From: Actinomycetota bacterium
GTDB taxonomy: Bacteria > Actinomycetota > Acidimicrobiia > Acidimicrobiales > Iamiaceae
Direction of reading: 5' to 3'
Assembly: GCA_016185275.1 (NCBI GenBank)
Contig: JACPNX010000010.1
Location: 88,427-152,426 of the forward strand
DNA length: 64,000 nucleotides
Part shown: one piece after another, positions 27,495 to 34,758 of the stretch
Position numbering within the stretch: position 1 is the first letter of the stretch
How the letters are laid out: each line of letters opens with the position of its first letter
Made by a program: the position numbers and the translations under genes
The notes under the pieces: model-generated
The model's input: only the letters and a program-made list of their open reading frames with translations
The model's database searches: none
Told to the model about the DNA's origin: nothing

Positions 27495-28010
27495 TCAGGC
27501 CTGCGCGGACCGCTTGCGCCAGGTGAGCGTGGCCAGGGCGAGACCGATGACGAGCATCGACGCGCCGACCAGCGTCAGCGGGACGATGCTGTCCGTGCCG
27601 GTGCGGGCCAGGCCACCGCCGGTACCTCCGACCGCGCCGCAGGTGCGGCCCGTGATCGAGAGGGTGATCGTGCGGCTGACCGTGCTGCCGTCTGACCCCT
27701 GGCCGGTGCTGACCAGCGAGTAGGTGCCGGTGCAGAGGTTGGCCGGGATGGTGACCGCACCGCAGCCCGCGCCGTCGGGGCCCGTGTTGAAGGTCTGGAG
27801 GACCTGGCCGCCGAGCGTCACGGTCACCGTGGAGCCGGGTGCGAAGCCCTCGCATCCGACGTTGACGACCTCTCCGGCCTGCACGACCGTGTCGTCGACG
27901 GTGACGGTGGGCCCGCCGCCCGGCGGGTACTGCGCGCCAGCCGGCCCTGCCATGAACAGCAGAGCAGCCGTGACACCAAGGACGGCGATGAACGCCTTCC
28001 GGATCTTCAT
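27495..28010 (-). CDS. Small secreted protein with LAXTG-type wall-sorting signal
   Basis: The 171-residue precursor has a clear signal peptide (cut near AGPAGA-Q, residue 26). A beta-rich domain with four or five cysteines follows, then a C-terminal LARTG at 134-138, a hydrophobic helix and the basic tail WRKRSAQA. This is the LAXTG form used by class E sortases of high-GC Gram-positives. The ATG has a ggaagggg ribosome-binding site. The gene lies just upstream of the polysaccharide minus operon, with only 59 bp between, and may share its transcript. No sortase gene is in the window. Confidence 0.8.
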   Translation of the reverse strand: MKIRKAFIAVLGVTAALLFMAGPAGAQYPPGGGPTVTVDDTVVQAGEVVNVGCEGFAPGSTVTVTLGGQVLQTFNTGPDGAGCGAVTIPANLCTGTYSLVSTGQGSDGSTVSRTITLSITGRTCGAVGGTGGGLARTGTDSIVPLTLVGASMLVIGLALATLTWRKRSAQA

Positions 28011-28086
28011 CTCATGAGCCCCTTCCAAGTCTCCGCGCCCCGTGGCCGGGGAACACCGCCCAACGGACCCCTCCGCGGACCGCCGC

Positions 28087-28092
28087 ACTGTA
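28087..28092 (-). promoter_or_regulatory. Possible -10 element of the LAXTG protein gene
   Basis: TACAGT on the minus strand lies about 77 nt before the ATG. The predicted leader holds a CCCCG-tggc-CGGGG hairpin at 28038-28051. Confidence 0.3.
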
Positions 28093-28218
28093 ACCCACGC
28101 GGAACGTGTGCGTCGACAACATCTCCCGAAGTATCCCGCAGTTCACATTTCGCACGCCTGCTCGCGCCGGTGCGGTTCCGTGCCCGACCCGTGGCCCGGA
28201 CCGGACGGGCCCGGCGGG

Positions 28219-28224
28219 TACGGT
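28219..28224 (+). promoter_or_regulatory. -10 element of tRNA-CAU
   Basis: TACGGT ends 6 nt before the first base of the tRNA. By the spacing seen at leaderless genes, transcription would start on the mature 5' end itself. Confidence 0.4.
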
Positions 28225-28230
28225 CCGGCC

Positions 28231-28304
28231 GGGCCCGTAGCTCAGTCGGTCAGAGCGGGGGACTCATAATCCCTTGGTCGCGGGTTCGATCCCCGCCGGG
28301 CCCA
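28231..28304 (+). tRNA. tRNA with CAU anticodon (elongator Met or Ile2)
   Basis: GGGCCCG pairs with CGGGCCC in the acceptor, GCTC with GAGC in the D arm, and GCGGG with CCCGC in the T arm. The anticodon loop is ctCATaa. CAU is read as Met, or as Ile when TilS converts the C to lysidine. The variable-loop and anticodon-stem sequence resembles bacterial Ile2 as much as Met, so identity is left open. It does not look like initiator Met because the acceptor starts with a G-C pair. Confidence 0.9.
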
Positions 28305-28352
28305 CCGGAGTGGCGGCCGAAGAGCTCCCACCGGAGTGGGGGCCGAAGAGCT
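28301..28352 (+). repeat. 26-bp tandem duplication starting in the tRNA 3' end
   Basis: Two adjacent copies (28301-28326 and 28327-28352) differ at one base. The first copy begins with the last CCCA of the tRNA. Each contains a short CCAC-CGGA-GTGG inverted repeat, so the pair could also form hairpins between the tRNA and the convergent gene. Confidence 0.8.
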
Positions 28353-28356
28353 TCGG

Positions 28357-28920
28357 TCAGGTCCGCTCCAACCACGACGGGGCCCGCTCGAGCAGGTAGG
28401 TGCTGACGTCGGCGCAGCGGTCGAGCGTGTCGCACATCTCGGGTTCCCCGCTGTAGAGCTTGGCCAGCGACACCTCGATCCGGGCGACGATGCCGACGGT
28501 GCGCTCGGCCGCGTCGGTGACCGACTCGTAGGAGTCGATGGCGGACACCTCGAGGGGCAGCGCCGGTCCGCCCACTCCGGCCAGCTCGGTGGCCAGCACC
28601 AGCAGGTCGGGGGCGCTCGGCAGGGGCGGCAACCCCCAGTTGAAGTGCAGCGGCACGCGGTGGAGGTCGGGCGGGTCGTCCCCGTCGTCCAGCTCGAGCA
28701 CGAGGTCCTCGAACGACAGGAGCACCCGGGGATCGACCTCGAGCGCCAGGTGCAGGTCGAGCGGCCCACCACACGCCTCCTCGGGGTGCAGGTCCACCTC
28801 CCACGTCTGGCGCAGCGAGTACGTCTCGACGAAGTGCCGTTCGTCGTGCACGTGGAAACCGTGCTCGACCGCATGGCTCTTCAGGTCCGCCACGAACCCC
28901 GGTACGTCGATGACCGCCAA
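28357..28920 (-). CDS. Hypothetical protein, 187 aa
   Basis: I do not recognise a named family. The protein is acidic, without signal or membrane segment. It contains a beta-rich middle (WEVDLHPEEACGGPLDLHLALEVDP) and a helical C terminus with CDTLDRCADVSTYLLERAPSW. The TTG start at 28920 is chosen because AAGGAG lies 4 nt upstream; the longer in-frame extension is made from a hexanucleotide repeat. It is convergent with tRNA-CAU and divergent from the phosphatase gene. Confidence 0.65.
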   Translation of the reverse strand: MAVIDVPGFVADLKSHAVEHGFHVHDERHFVETYSLRQTWEVDLHPEEACGGPLDLHLALEVDPRVLLSFEDLVLELDDGDDPPDLHRVPLHFNWGLPPLPSAPDLLVLATELAGVGGPALPLEVSAIDSYESVTDAAERTVGIVARIEVSLAKLYSGEPEMCDTLDRCADVSTYLLERAPSWLERT

Positions 28921-28933
28921 GGCACTCCTTCGC

Positions 28934-28977
28934 GTCGGTGTCGGTGTCTGCGTCTGCATCTGCGTCTGCGTCGGGGT
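28934..28977. repeat. Hexanucleotide tandem repeat before a TTG start
   Basis: About seven units of gtctgc/gtcggt stand 14 nt from the ribosome-binding site of the hypothetical gene and about 60 nt from the phosphatase start. Changes in unit number would alter promoter spacing in this divergent gap. Confidence 0.75.
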
Positions 28978-29027
28978 CCGCCCGGCGCCGAGCGGGCGGC
29001 GGTACCGCCGCTCCCAGCCTGCCACGG

Positions 29028-29033
29028 TACGTT
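29028..29033 (+). promoter_or_regulatory. -10 element of the phosphatase gene (leaderless)
   Basis: TACGTT ends 7 nt before the GTG at 29041. Confidence 0.5.
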
Positions 29034-29040
29034 GCGCCTC

Positions 29041-29793
29041 GTGACCGACGAGGAGCTGCTCGCCGTCCTCCGCTCCGCCGCCGGCGCGGTCGGCGAGGCG
29101 CTCGAGCGCACGACGGACTGGGGGCCCTCGGGCGCGCAGCCCGGCCAGTACCTGTCGGACGTCGCCGCGGACCGAGCCGCCCGCGAGGTGCTCCAGGCCG
29201 CCGGGTTGGCGGTCCTCAGCGAGGAGAGCGGCCACAGCGACGGCAAGGTCGACGTCACGGTCGTCCTCGATCCGCTCGACGGTTCGACCAACGCGTCACG
29301 GCGCCTGTCGTGGTGGGCGACCAGCCTCTGCGCCGTCGACGCCGACGGCCCGCGCGTCGCGCTGGTCGTCGATCTCGTGTCGGGCCGCCGCTACGAGGCC
29401 GTGCGCGGGCGTGGCGCGACCCGCGACGGCGCGCGCATCGCGCCGTCGGCGGAGGAGCGGCTCGGCGAGGCCATGGTCGGCATCAACGGCATGCCCGAAC
29501 GTCCCCTGGGTTGGCTGCAGTTCCGGGCGCTGGGTGCCGCCGCGCTCGACCTGTGCGCGGTCGCCGACGGCCGCCTCGACGGCTACGTGGACTGCACCGA
29601 CGACGGCCTCGCCCCGTGGGACTACCTCGGCGGCGCGCTGGTCTGCTCGGAGGCCGGGGCGGTGGTGACGGACCTGCGCGGCCGTGAGCTGCTCGACCTC
29701 GACCACGGTGCTCGGAGGACCGTCGTCGCCGGTGCCACGGCCGCGCTGGCCGACGCGCTGGGCGCCGCCCGCCGCGCGTCGCCGGCGCGCTGA
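29041..29793 (+). CDS. Inositol-monophosphatase family phosphatase
   Basis: This 250-residue protein has the lithium-sensitive phosphatase signature VVLDPLDGSTN, the upstream metal ligand in LSEESG, and the C-terminal WDYLGGALVCSEAGAVVTD. The family removes phosphate from inositol phosphates, 3'-phosphoadenosine phosphate (PAP) or sugar phosphates using Mg2+. PAP removal would fit the sulfotransferases upstream, but nothing in the sequence settles the substrate. GTG 29041 is placed by the leaderless promoter and by the family N terminus. Confidence 0.88.
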   Translation: MTDEELLAVLRSAAGAVGEALERTTDWGPSGAQPGQYLSDVAADRAAREVLQAAGLAVLSEESGHSDGKVDVTVVLDPLDGSTNASRRLSWWATSLCAVDADGPRVALVVDLVSGRRYEAVRGRGATRDGARIAPSAEERLGEAMVGINGMPERPLGWLQFRALGAAALDLCAVADGRLDGYVDCTDDGLAPWDYLGGALVCSEAGAVVTDLRGRELLDLDHGARRTVVAGATAALADALGAARRASPAR

Positions 29794-29840
29794 CGACCGC
29801 GCCGACGACTGCGCGGCTCGGGTCACCGCTGGCGCACCCG

Positions 29841-29846
29841 TAGGCT
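29841..29846 (+). promoter_or_regulatory. -10 element of the Nudix gene (leaderless)
   Basis: TAGGCT ends 6 nt before the GTG at 29853. Confidence 0.5.
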
Positions 29847-29852
29847 TGGCTC

Positions 29853-30416
29853 GTGCTGGACGGGCTCTACGCAGGCCTGCTGCGTCTGTACCGGAGAATG
29901 CCCACGACCGGTCGCCGGTGGGTCGTGCGCACCATCGCTCCGTCCTTCACGGTCGGGGCGATGTGCATCATCGAGCGATCCGACGGCGCGCTGTTGCTGG
30001 TCCGCCACGTCTACCGGCGACGCTGGGGCGTGCCCGGCGGCCTGCTCAAGCGGGGCGAGCTGCCCGCCGATGCGGCCCGGCGGGAGGTGCGCGAGGAGGT
30101 CGGCATCGACGTCGAGCTCGAGGGTGAGCCGGCCGTCGTGGTCGACCCGGATCCGCAGCGCATCGACGTGATCTTCCGGGCTCGACCCGCCGACGGGATC
30201 GACCCCGCGACCGTCGTGGCCCGTTCGCCCGAGATCGAAGAGGTCCGCTGGTTCGGCCCCGACCGCCTTCCCGAGCTGCAGCACGAGACCGCCGGCGCAC
30301 TGGTGGCCCTGGCCCGCTCGTCCGCCGCCCCCCAGGCCAGGGTGCTGCCGGCCCGATCGGAGGGTCGAGCCGCCGCTCCGCCCGCCGCCGCTCCGCCCGC
30401 CGCCGGTCCGTCGTGA
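29853..30416 (+). CDS. Nudix hydrolase
   Basis: The 187-residue protein contains a complete Nudix box, GGLLKRGELPADAARREVREEVGI, with the REVREEVG metal-binding helix. It would hydrolyse a nucleoside diphosphate linked to another group; the substrate cannot be named. An N-terminal helical extension of about 30 residues precedes the domain. The last 25 residues are Ala/Pro-rich repeats (AAPPAAAPPAAG). Its stop overlaps the DUF523 start by 4 nt. Confidence 0.88.
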   Translation: MLDGLYAGLLRLYRRMPTTGRRWVVRTIAPSFTVGAMCIIERSDGALLLVRHVYRRRWGVPGGLLKRGELPADAARREVREEVGIDVELEGEPAVVVDPDPQRIDVIFRARPADGIDPATVVARSPEIEEVRWFGPDRLPELQHETAGALVALARSSAAPQARVLPARSEGRAAAPPAAAPPAAGPS

Positions 30417-30883
30417 CCGGTCCGGACGCCCGCGGAGACGGACGCCCGCCGGTGGTCGTGTCCGCCTGCCTGCTCGGAGCGTGCTGCAACCATCGCGGCG
30501 GCGCGAGCCCGTCGGCCGCGGTCGCCGCGCTCGCCGCCGATCACCGCCTCATCCCCGTGTGTCCCGAGGTCGCGGGCGGGCTGGCCACCCCGCGGCCCGA
30601 AGCCGAGCGCCAGCCGGACGGCAAGGTGAGCACGGCCGGAGGGTGCGACGTGACCAAGGCGTACGAGCGCGGGGCGGCGCACGCGGTCGCAGTGGCGCAG
30701 GCGGCGGGCGCGGCCACGGCGGTGCTCAAGGCCCGCTCGCCCTCGTGCGGTTCAGGACGGATCTACGACGGCACCTTCACCCGCACGCTCACCAGCGGAG
30801 ACGGCGTCACGGCCGCGGCCCTGTCCGCCGCCGGCGTACGGGTCCTCGACGAAGACGCGGTCGCGGCCGGTCTGCTCCGATGA
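30413..30883 (+). CDS. DUF523 family protein
   Basis: The 156-residue protein matches the DUF523 pattern: VSACLLGACCNHRGG, LIPVCPEVAGGLATPR, and KARSPSCGSGRIYDG. The conserved cysteines suggest metal or iron-sulfur binding, but no activity is known. The GTG start overlaps the Nudix stop (GTGA), so the two proteins are made together. Confidence 0.88.
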   Translation: MTGPDARGDGRPPVVVSACLLGACCNHRGGASPSAAVAALAADHRLIPVCPEVAGGLATPRPEAERQPDGKVSTAGGCDVTKAYERGAAHAVAVAQAAGAATAVLKARSPSCGSGRIYDGTFTRTLTSGDGVTAAALSAAGVRVLDEDAVAAGLLR

Positions 30884-30962
30884 AGGTGCACGCGACGGGG
30901 GGGTCTCGCTCGCGCCGCGTCGCGCCGCCGCGAAGGCACGGTTCGGGCGCATGCCCCACCGG

Positions 30963-30968
30963 TAGCAT
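30963..30968 (+). promoter_or_regulatory. -10 element of tRNA-Val
   Basis: TAGCAT ends 9 nt before the tRNA 5' end. Confidence 0.4.
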
Positions 30969-30977
30969 CGGGCGCCG

Positions 30978-31051
30978 GGGCGCGTAGCTCAGCTGGCTAG
31001 AGCACCTGCCTTACAAGCAGGGAGTCGGGGGTTCGAGTCCCTCCGCGCCCA
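30978..31051 (+). tRNA. tRNA-Val (UAC)
   Basis: GGGCGCG pairs with CGCGCCC. The anticodon stem CCTGC/GCAGG encloses ctTACaa, and the T arm closes with one G-T wobble. Discriminator A is at 31051 and no CCA is encoded. Confidence 0.97.
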
Positions 31052-31177
31052 CTCGCAGCGGTTGCGGCGGCGACCGCGACGGACCCTCCGCCGGGCGGGG
31101 CGACGCGCGGGAGCTGCGGGCGAAGCGCGCGGCGGCGTCGACCAGCCGGACGCGAGCGCGCGAACCCTCGATCCGAC

Positions 31178-32812
31178 GTGCGATGCGCCGATTGGACCTG
31201 CGTGGCAGGCGTCGGGGGACAGCGCTGCGGGGACGATCTCGACGTCGGCGCGCCGGTCGCCGCGCTCCGGTTCGCACGCGGCCCGCAAGGGTGGCTCCTC
31301 GACGGCGCCAACGGGCTCGCCCTCGATCTGCTCGGCGCACCACCGACAGATGTGCTCGGCACCGGGTTCGCGAGCCACCTGTACGACCGGGATGCCCTCG
31401 ACCTCGCCACCGCGCTCGACCGCGCCGGCCCCGACCCTTCCGAGCCGGTGCTGCTGCGCTGGGGGCTGAGGCCGCCGTGCACGTTCGTGGCGGCGAGGTT
31501 CCAGCGGCGCACGGACGCGACGGTCGTCGCCGCACTGCACGACCAGACCGACCAGTACCGCCTCGACACGTTCGTGTGCGGGAGGGGGGCCGGTCTGTTC
31601 CTGATCGACGACGAGGACCGCACCACCTGGCTGTCGCCGCTCACCCGCCTGATGCTCGGCGTCCCTTCCGAGCAGGTCATCGGAACCGACAGCAACGGCA
31701 ACGTGCACCCCGACGAGCAGCCGGCGCTGCGGGCCTCGCTCGGTGAGCTGCGCTCCCATCCCGGGGAGGAGTTCGTCCGTTACTACCACTACGCGCACCC
31801 GTCGGCGCCGGGCAGCTGGTGGCGCGTGCGCCAGACGCGCATCTTCCTGCCCGACGAACCGGCCGTCGGCGGCATCCTCGGCAAGCTCGAGCTCGCCGTC
31901 GATCCGCCGGACGAGGCGCAGCGCGCGGGCATGGGTCTCGAGGCGACCATCGCCGAGGTGATGCCCTCCGGCGTGATCATCGGGACCAGGAGCCGCGTCG
32001 CGTTCCGCAACGGCCGGGCCCGGCGCATGTTCGGCACCTCCGTCGATGCCGACGATCCGTTCGCCTTCATCGAGCGTCTCCGCGAGGAGGACCGCCCGAC
32101 GGTGCGCGACCGGCTGTCGGCCACGATGGAGCGCGGCGAGCGGCACGAGAGCACCGTCGCCATCGACCGACCGGGTGACCGGCCGGCCTGGGTGCGGATC
32201 GAGACGACGCCCACGCTGGATCCCGAGGGACACCCGGCCGGCTTCATGGCCATGTTCCTCGACGTCACCGAGGAGACGGAGACCAAGCACCGGCTGACCG
32301 ATGCGCAGCGCCAGCTCTGGCACCTCGCCAACCACGACATGCTCACCGGGTTGCCCAACCGCATGCAGCTCGAGAGCCGGCTCGAACACGCCCTCGCCCG
32401 CAACCACCGCCACGGGAGCCCGGTGGCCGTGCTGTTCTGCGACCTCGACGGCTTCAAGCGGATCAACGACGGCCATGGACACGAGACCGGTGACGCCGTG
32501 CTCGCGGAGATCGGTCGCCGCTTCGCCGAGGTCACCCGCCTGACCGACACGCTGTGCCGCATGGGCGGCGACGAGTTCGTCGTCGTCTGCGAGGGCGGCG
32601 GCGATCGCAGTGGCCCGGAGATCCTCGCCGACCGGCTCATCGAGGCCGCCAGCCGGCCGGTCGAGGTCGCCGGCGTGCGGGTCCAGATCGGGCTCTCCGT
32701 GGGCATCGCCCACGCGTCGGCCGGCTCGACGCCCCGCTCGGTGCTGGCCGCCGCCGACGCGGCGCTCTACGAGGCGAAGGCGTCGGGACGCGGGCGCGCC
32801 GTGGTGGCGTGA
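31178..32812 (+). CDS. PAS-domain diguanylate cyclase (GGDEF)
   Basis: The 544-residue protein has two PAS-like sensor regions (about 120-240 and 255-370) and a C-terminal GGDEF domain. The catalytic GGDEF is intact at 463-467. An inhibitory I-site RLTD lies five residues before it at 454-457, so product feedback is expected. It would make cyclic di-GMP. No EAL domain, signal peptide or membrane helix is seen, so it is cytoplasmic. The GTG at 31178 or the one at 31202 could be the start. A role in controlling the nearby polysaccharide locus is only inference. Confidence 0.87.
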   Translation: MRCADWTCVAGVGGQRCGDDLDVGAPVAALRFARGPQGWLLDGANGLALDLLGAPPTDVLGTGFASHLYDRDALDLATALDRAGPDPSEPVLLRWGLRPPCTFVAARFQRRTDATVVAALHDQTDQYRLDTFVCGRGAGLFLIDDEDRTTWLSPLTRLMLGVPSEQVIGTDSNGNVHPDEQPALRASLGELRSHPGEEFVRYYHYAHPSAPGSWWRVRQTRIFLPDEPAVGGILGKLELAVDPPDEAQRAGMGLEATIAEVMPSGVIIGTRSRVAFRNGRARRMFGTSVDADDPFAFIERLREEDRPTVRDRLSATMERGERHESTVAIDRPGDRPAWVRIETTPTLDPEGHPAGFMAMFLDVTEETETKHRLTDAQRQLWHLANHDMLTGLPNRMQLESRLEHALARNHRHGSPVAVLFCDLDGFKRINDGHGHETGDAVLAEIGRRFAEVTRLTDTLCRMGGDEFVVVCEGGGDRSGPEILADRLIEAASRPVEVAGVRVQIGLSVGIAHASAGSTPRSVLAAADAALYEAKASGRGRAVVA

Positions 32813-32849
32813 CGCGCGGAGGCGGAGCGCGGCGGGTGGGCCGGGGCGA

Positions 32850-33560
32850 TCAGGCGGCGAGCGCGGTGGCCAGCGCGACCCGGACCATCGCGTCGAAGCC
32901 CGTCGCGCGCTCGTCCGCCGGCAGGTGCTCGTCGGTGCGGATCACGTCCGACACGGTCAGCAGGCCGAGCGCCCGCACGCCGAGCTCGGCCGCCACCCCG
33001 TAGAGGCCGGCCACCTCCATCTCGACGGCCAGCACCCCGAGGCGCTCGGCGGCGTCGAACAGCTCCACCTCCGGCGAGTAGAAGAGGTCGGACGACAGCA
33101 CCGAACCGACGAAGGCCGGCGTGCCGAGCTCGGCGGCCGCGTCGGCGGCGGCCCGGGCGAGGCCGAAGTCCGCCACCGCCGCGAAGTCGTGGCCGCGGAA
33201 GCGGATGCGGTTCACCTTGGAGTCGGTGCAGGCGCCGAGAGCGATCACGAGGCTGTGCAGGGGTACGTCGGCGCGCAGCGACCCGCACGAGCCGATCCGG
33301 ATGAGCGTCGTGGCGCCGTACTCGCGCACCAGCTCGGTGGCGTAGATCGAGCACGACGGGATGCCGATGCCGTGCGCCATGACCGACACGCGACGTCCCT
33401 GCCAGCGGCCCGTCCACCCCTCCATGGCCCGCACCGCGGTGACCTGCTGCGGGTCATCGAGGAACGTCGAGGCGACGTGGCGGGCGCGCCGCGGATCGCC
33501 GGGCATGAGGACCACGTCGGCGAAGGCGCCGGGCGGAGCGTCGATGTGCGGGGTCGGCAT
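32850..33560 (-). CDS. deoD: Purine-nucleoside phosphorylase, DeoD type
   Basis: The 236-residue protein starts MPTPHIDAPPGAFADVVLMPGDPRRARHVA. The phosphate loop is GDPRRA, the ribose-contact motif is AVEMEVAGLY, and the catalytic Asp lies in SDVIRTDEH. It splits purine (deoxy)ribonucleosides with phosphate to base and ribose-1-phosphate in salvage. It lies 44 nt after the LLM gene on the same strand and may be cotranscribed. The ATG at 33560 fits the family start. Confidence 0.93.
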   Translation of the reverse strand: MPTPHIDAPPGAFADVVLMPGDPRRARHVASTFLDDPQQVTAVRAMEGWTGRWQGRRVSVMAHGIGIPSCSIYATELVREYGATTLIRIGSCGSLRADVPLHSLVIALGACTDSKVNRIRFRGHDFAAVADFGLARAAADAAAELGTPAFVGSVLSSDLFYSPEVELFDAAERLGVLAVEMEVAGLYGVAAELGVRALGLLTVSDVIRTDEHLPADERATGFDAMVRVALATALAA

Positions 33561-33604
33561 GGTGGGGCGGAACGTTCGGTGATCGAAGGCGCGGCGCCGT
33601 GGCG

Positions 33605-34543
33605 TCAGCGGCCCCGCAGCGCGGCGACGACGGGGGCCACGTCGTGCATGGCCCCTTCCTGCACCACCCAGTACGAGACGCCCCACCGCTCGCGATGGGC
33701 CTCCAGCTCGTCGGTGATCTCCCCGACGGAGCCGACCCATGCGTGCGGGTAGCCGTCGACCTCCGCCGGCGGCAGGCCGAAGCCGGGGGCGAGCTTTTCG
33801 ACGAGGCCGGCACGGTCGTCGGTGATCGCCGCGAAGAACACGAGCATGTTCAGCTCGAGGTCGTCGAACCGGGCGCCGGCCGCCTCCCGCACCCAGGCCA
33901 CCTTCTCGTCGGTGCGGGCCCGCGTGCCGGTCTGCACCGAGGCGGCGTCGACCTGACCGTTCGGGATGCTGGGGTTGATGCCGACGATGTCGGCCTCGCG
34001 GGCCGCGATCGACAGCAGCCGGCGCCGGCCGCCGCCGATCAGGATCGGTGGATGCGGCCGCTGCACCGGCTTCGGCTGCCCGTCGTAGCCGGTGACGGTG
34101 TAGTGCTCGCCGGCGAAGTCGAACGGTCCTTCGGCGAAGGCACCCTTCAGGACCCGCAGACCCTCCTCCATCCGGTCGACCCGGACCCGGGGCTCGTCGT
34201 ACGCCAGGCCGGCCTGCTCGTAGTCGCTCAGCATCCACCCCGCTCCGAGGCCGACCTCCAGCCGGCCTTCCGAGAGCAGGTCGATCGTGGCCAGCTCCTT
34301 GGCCAGCACGACCGGGTGCTTGTAGTCGTTGTCGAGCACGAGCGTGCCGACCCGCAGCTCCGTGGTCGCGTCGGCCACCGCCACCAGCGCAGGCACGGGG
34401 GCCAGCTGGTCGCCGAAGTGGTCGGGCATGAAGACGGTGCTGAAGCCGAGGTCCTCGGCGGTGCGGGCCTGCGCCCGCCAGTCCTCGGCGGAGTCGGCTC
34501 GATGCAGCTGCACGCCGAAGCGGAACGGTCGGGAATGCGCCAT
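33605..34543 (-). CDS. F420-dependent LLM-class oxidoreductase (TIGR03621-like)
   Basis: This 312-residue TIM-barrel protein begins FRFGVQLHRADSAEDWRAQARTAEDLGFSTVFMPDHFGDQ. It has the LLM signature LLSEGRLEVGLGAGWM and a glycine-rich PILIGGGRRRLLSIAA. The closest group I know is TIGR03621, found in F420-making actinobacteria, with unknown substrate. The ATG at 34543 has GAAGG 8 nt upstream and is preferred to the GTG at 34558. Confidence 0.87.
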   Translation of the reverse strand: MAHSRPFRFGVQLHRADSAEDWRAQARTAEDLGFSTVFMPDHFGDQLAPVPALVAVADATTELRVGTLVLDNDYKHPVVLAKELATIDLLSEGRLEVGLGAGWMLSDYEQAGLAYDEPRVRVDRMEEGLRVLKGAFAEGPFDFAGEHYTVTGYDGQPKPVQRPHPPILIGGGRRRLLSIAAREADIVGINPSIPNGQVDAASVQTGTRARTDEKVAWVREAAGARFDDLELNMLVFFAAITDDRAGLVEKLAPGFGLPPAEVDGYPHAWVGSVGEITDELEAHRERWGVSYWVVQEGAMHDVAPVVAALRGR

Positions 34544-34697
34544 GGGCCGTACCTTCACACACCCCGGGTCGTTGCGTTCCCTCGCATCGAGACCGGCGGC
34601 CGCGCGACGTCGCGGGTGACGCCGGCTCCGGCGAGCTCCGCTCGGACCGACCCGAATCCCGCAAGGGCGCGACTCCGGCTGGGCCGACGGCGGCCGG

Positions 34698-34703
34698 TAG
34701 CAT
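34698..34703 (+). promoter_or_regulatory. -10 element of the penicillin-binding protein gene
   Basis: TAGCAT lies 55 nt before the GTG at 34759, giving a leader of about 48 nt. Confidence 0.35.
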
Positions 34704-34758
34704 CACCTCCACCGACGCGCTCCCGGCGCGCCCGACCGCAACGAGGACCTCGTCACCT

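Noticed and set aside
28231..28352. Integrated element at tRNA-CAU
   Set aside because: A direct repeat touches the tRNA end, but no integrase, island or second distant copy is present.
28250..28804. Frame through tRNA-CAU and the downstream gap
   Set aside because: It translates a tRNA and runs in the wrong frame of the 187-aa gene; a familiar annotation artefact.
33565..33580. Second SOS box before deoD (GAACGTTC core)
   Set aside because: The half sites are adjacent without the required 4-nt spacer, so it does not fit the LexA box form.
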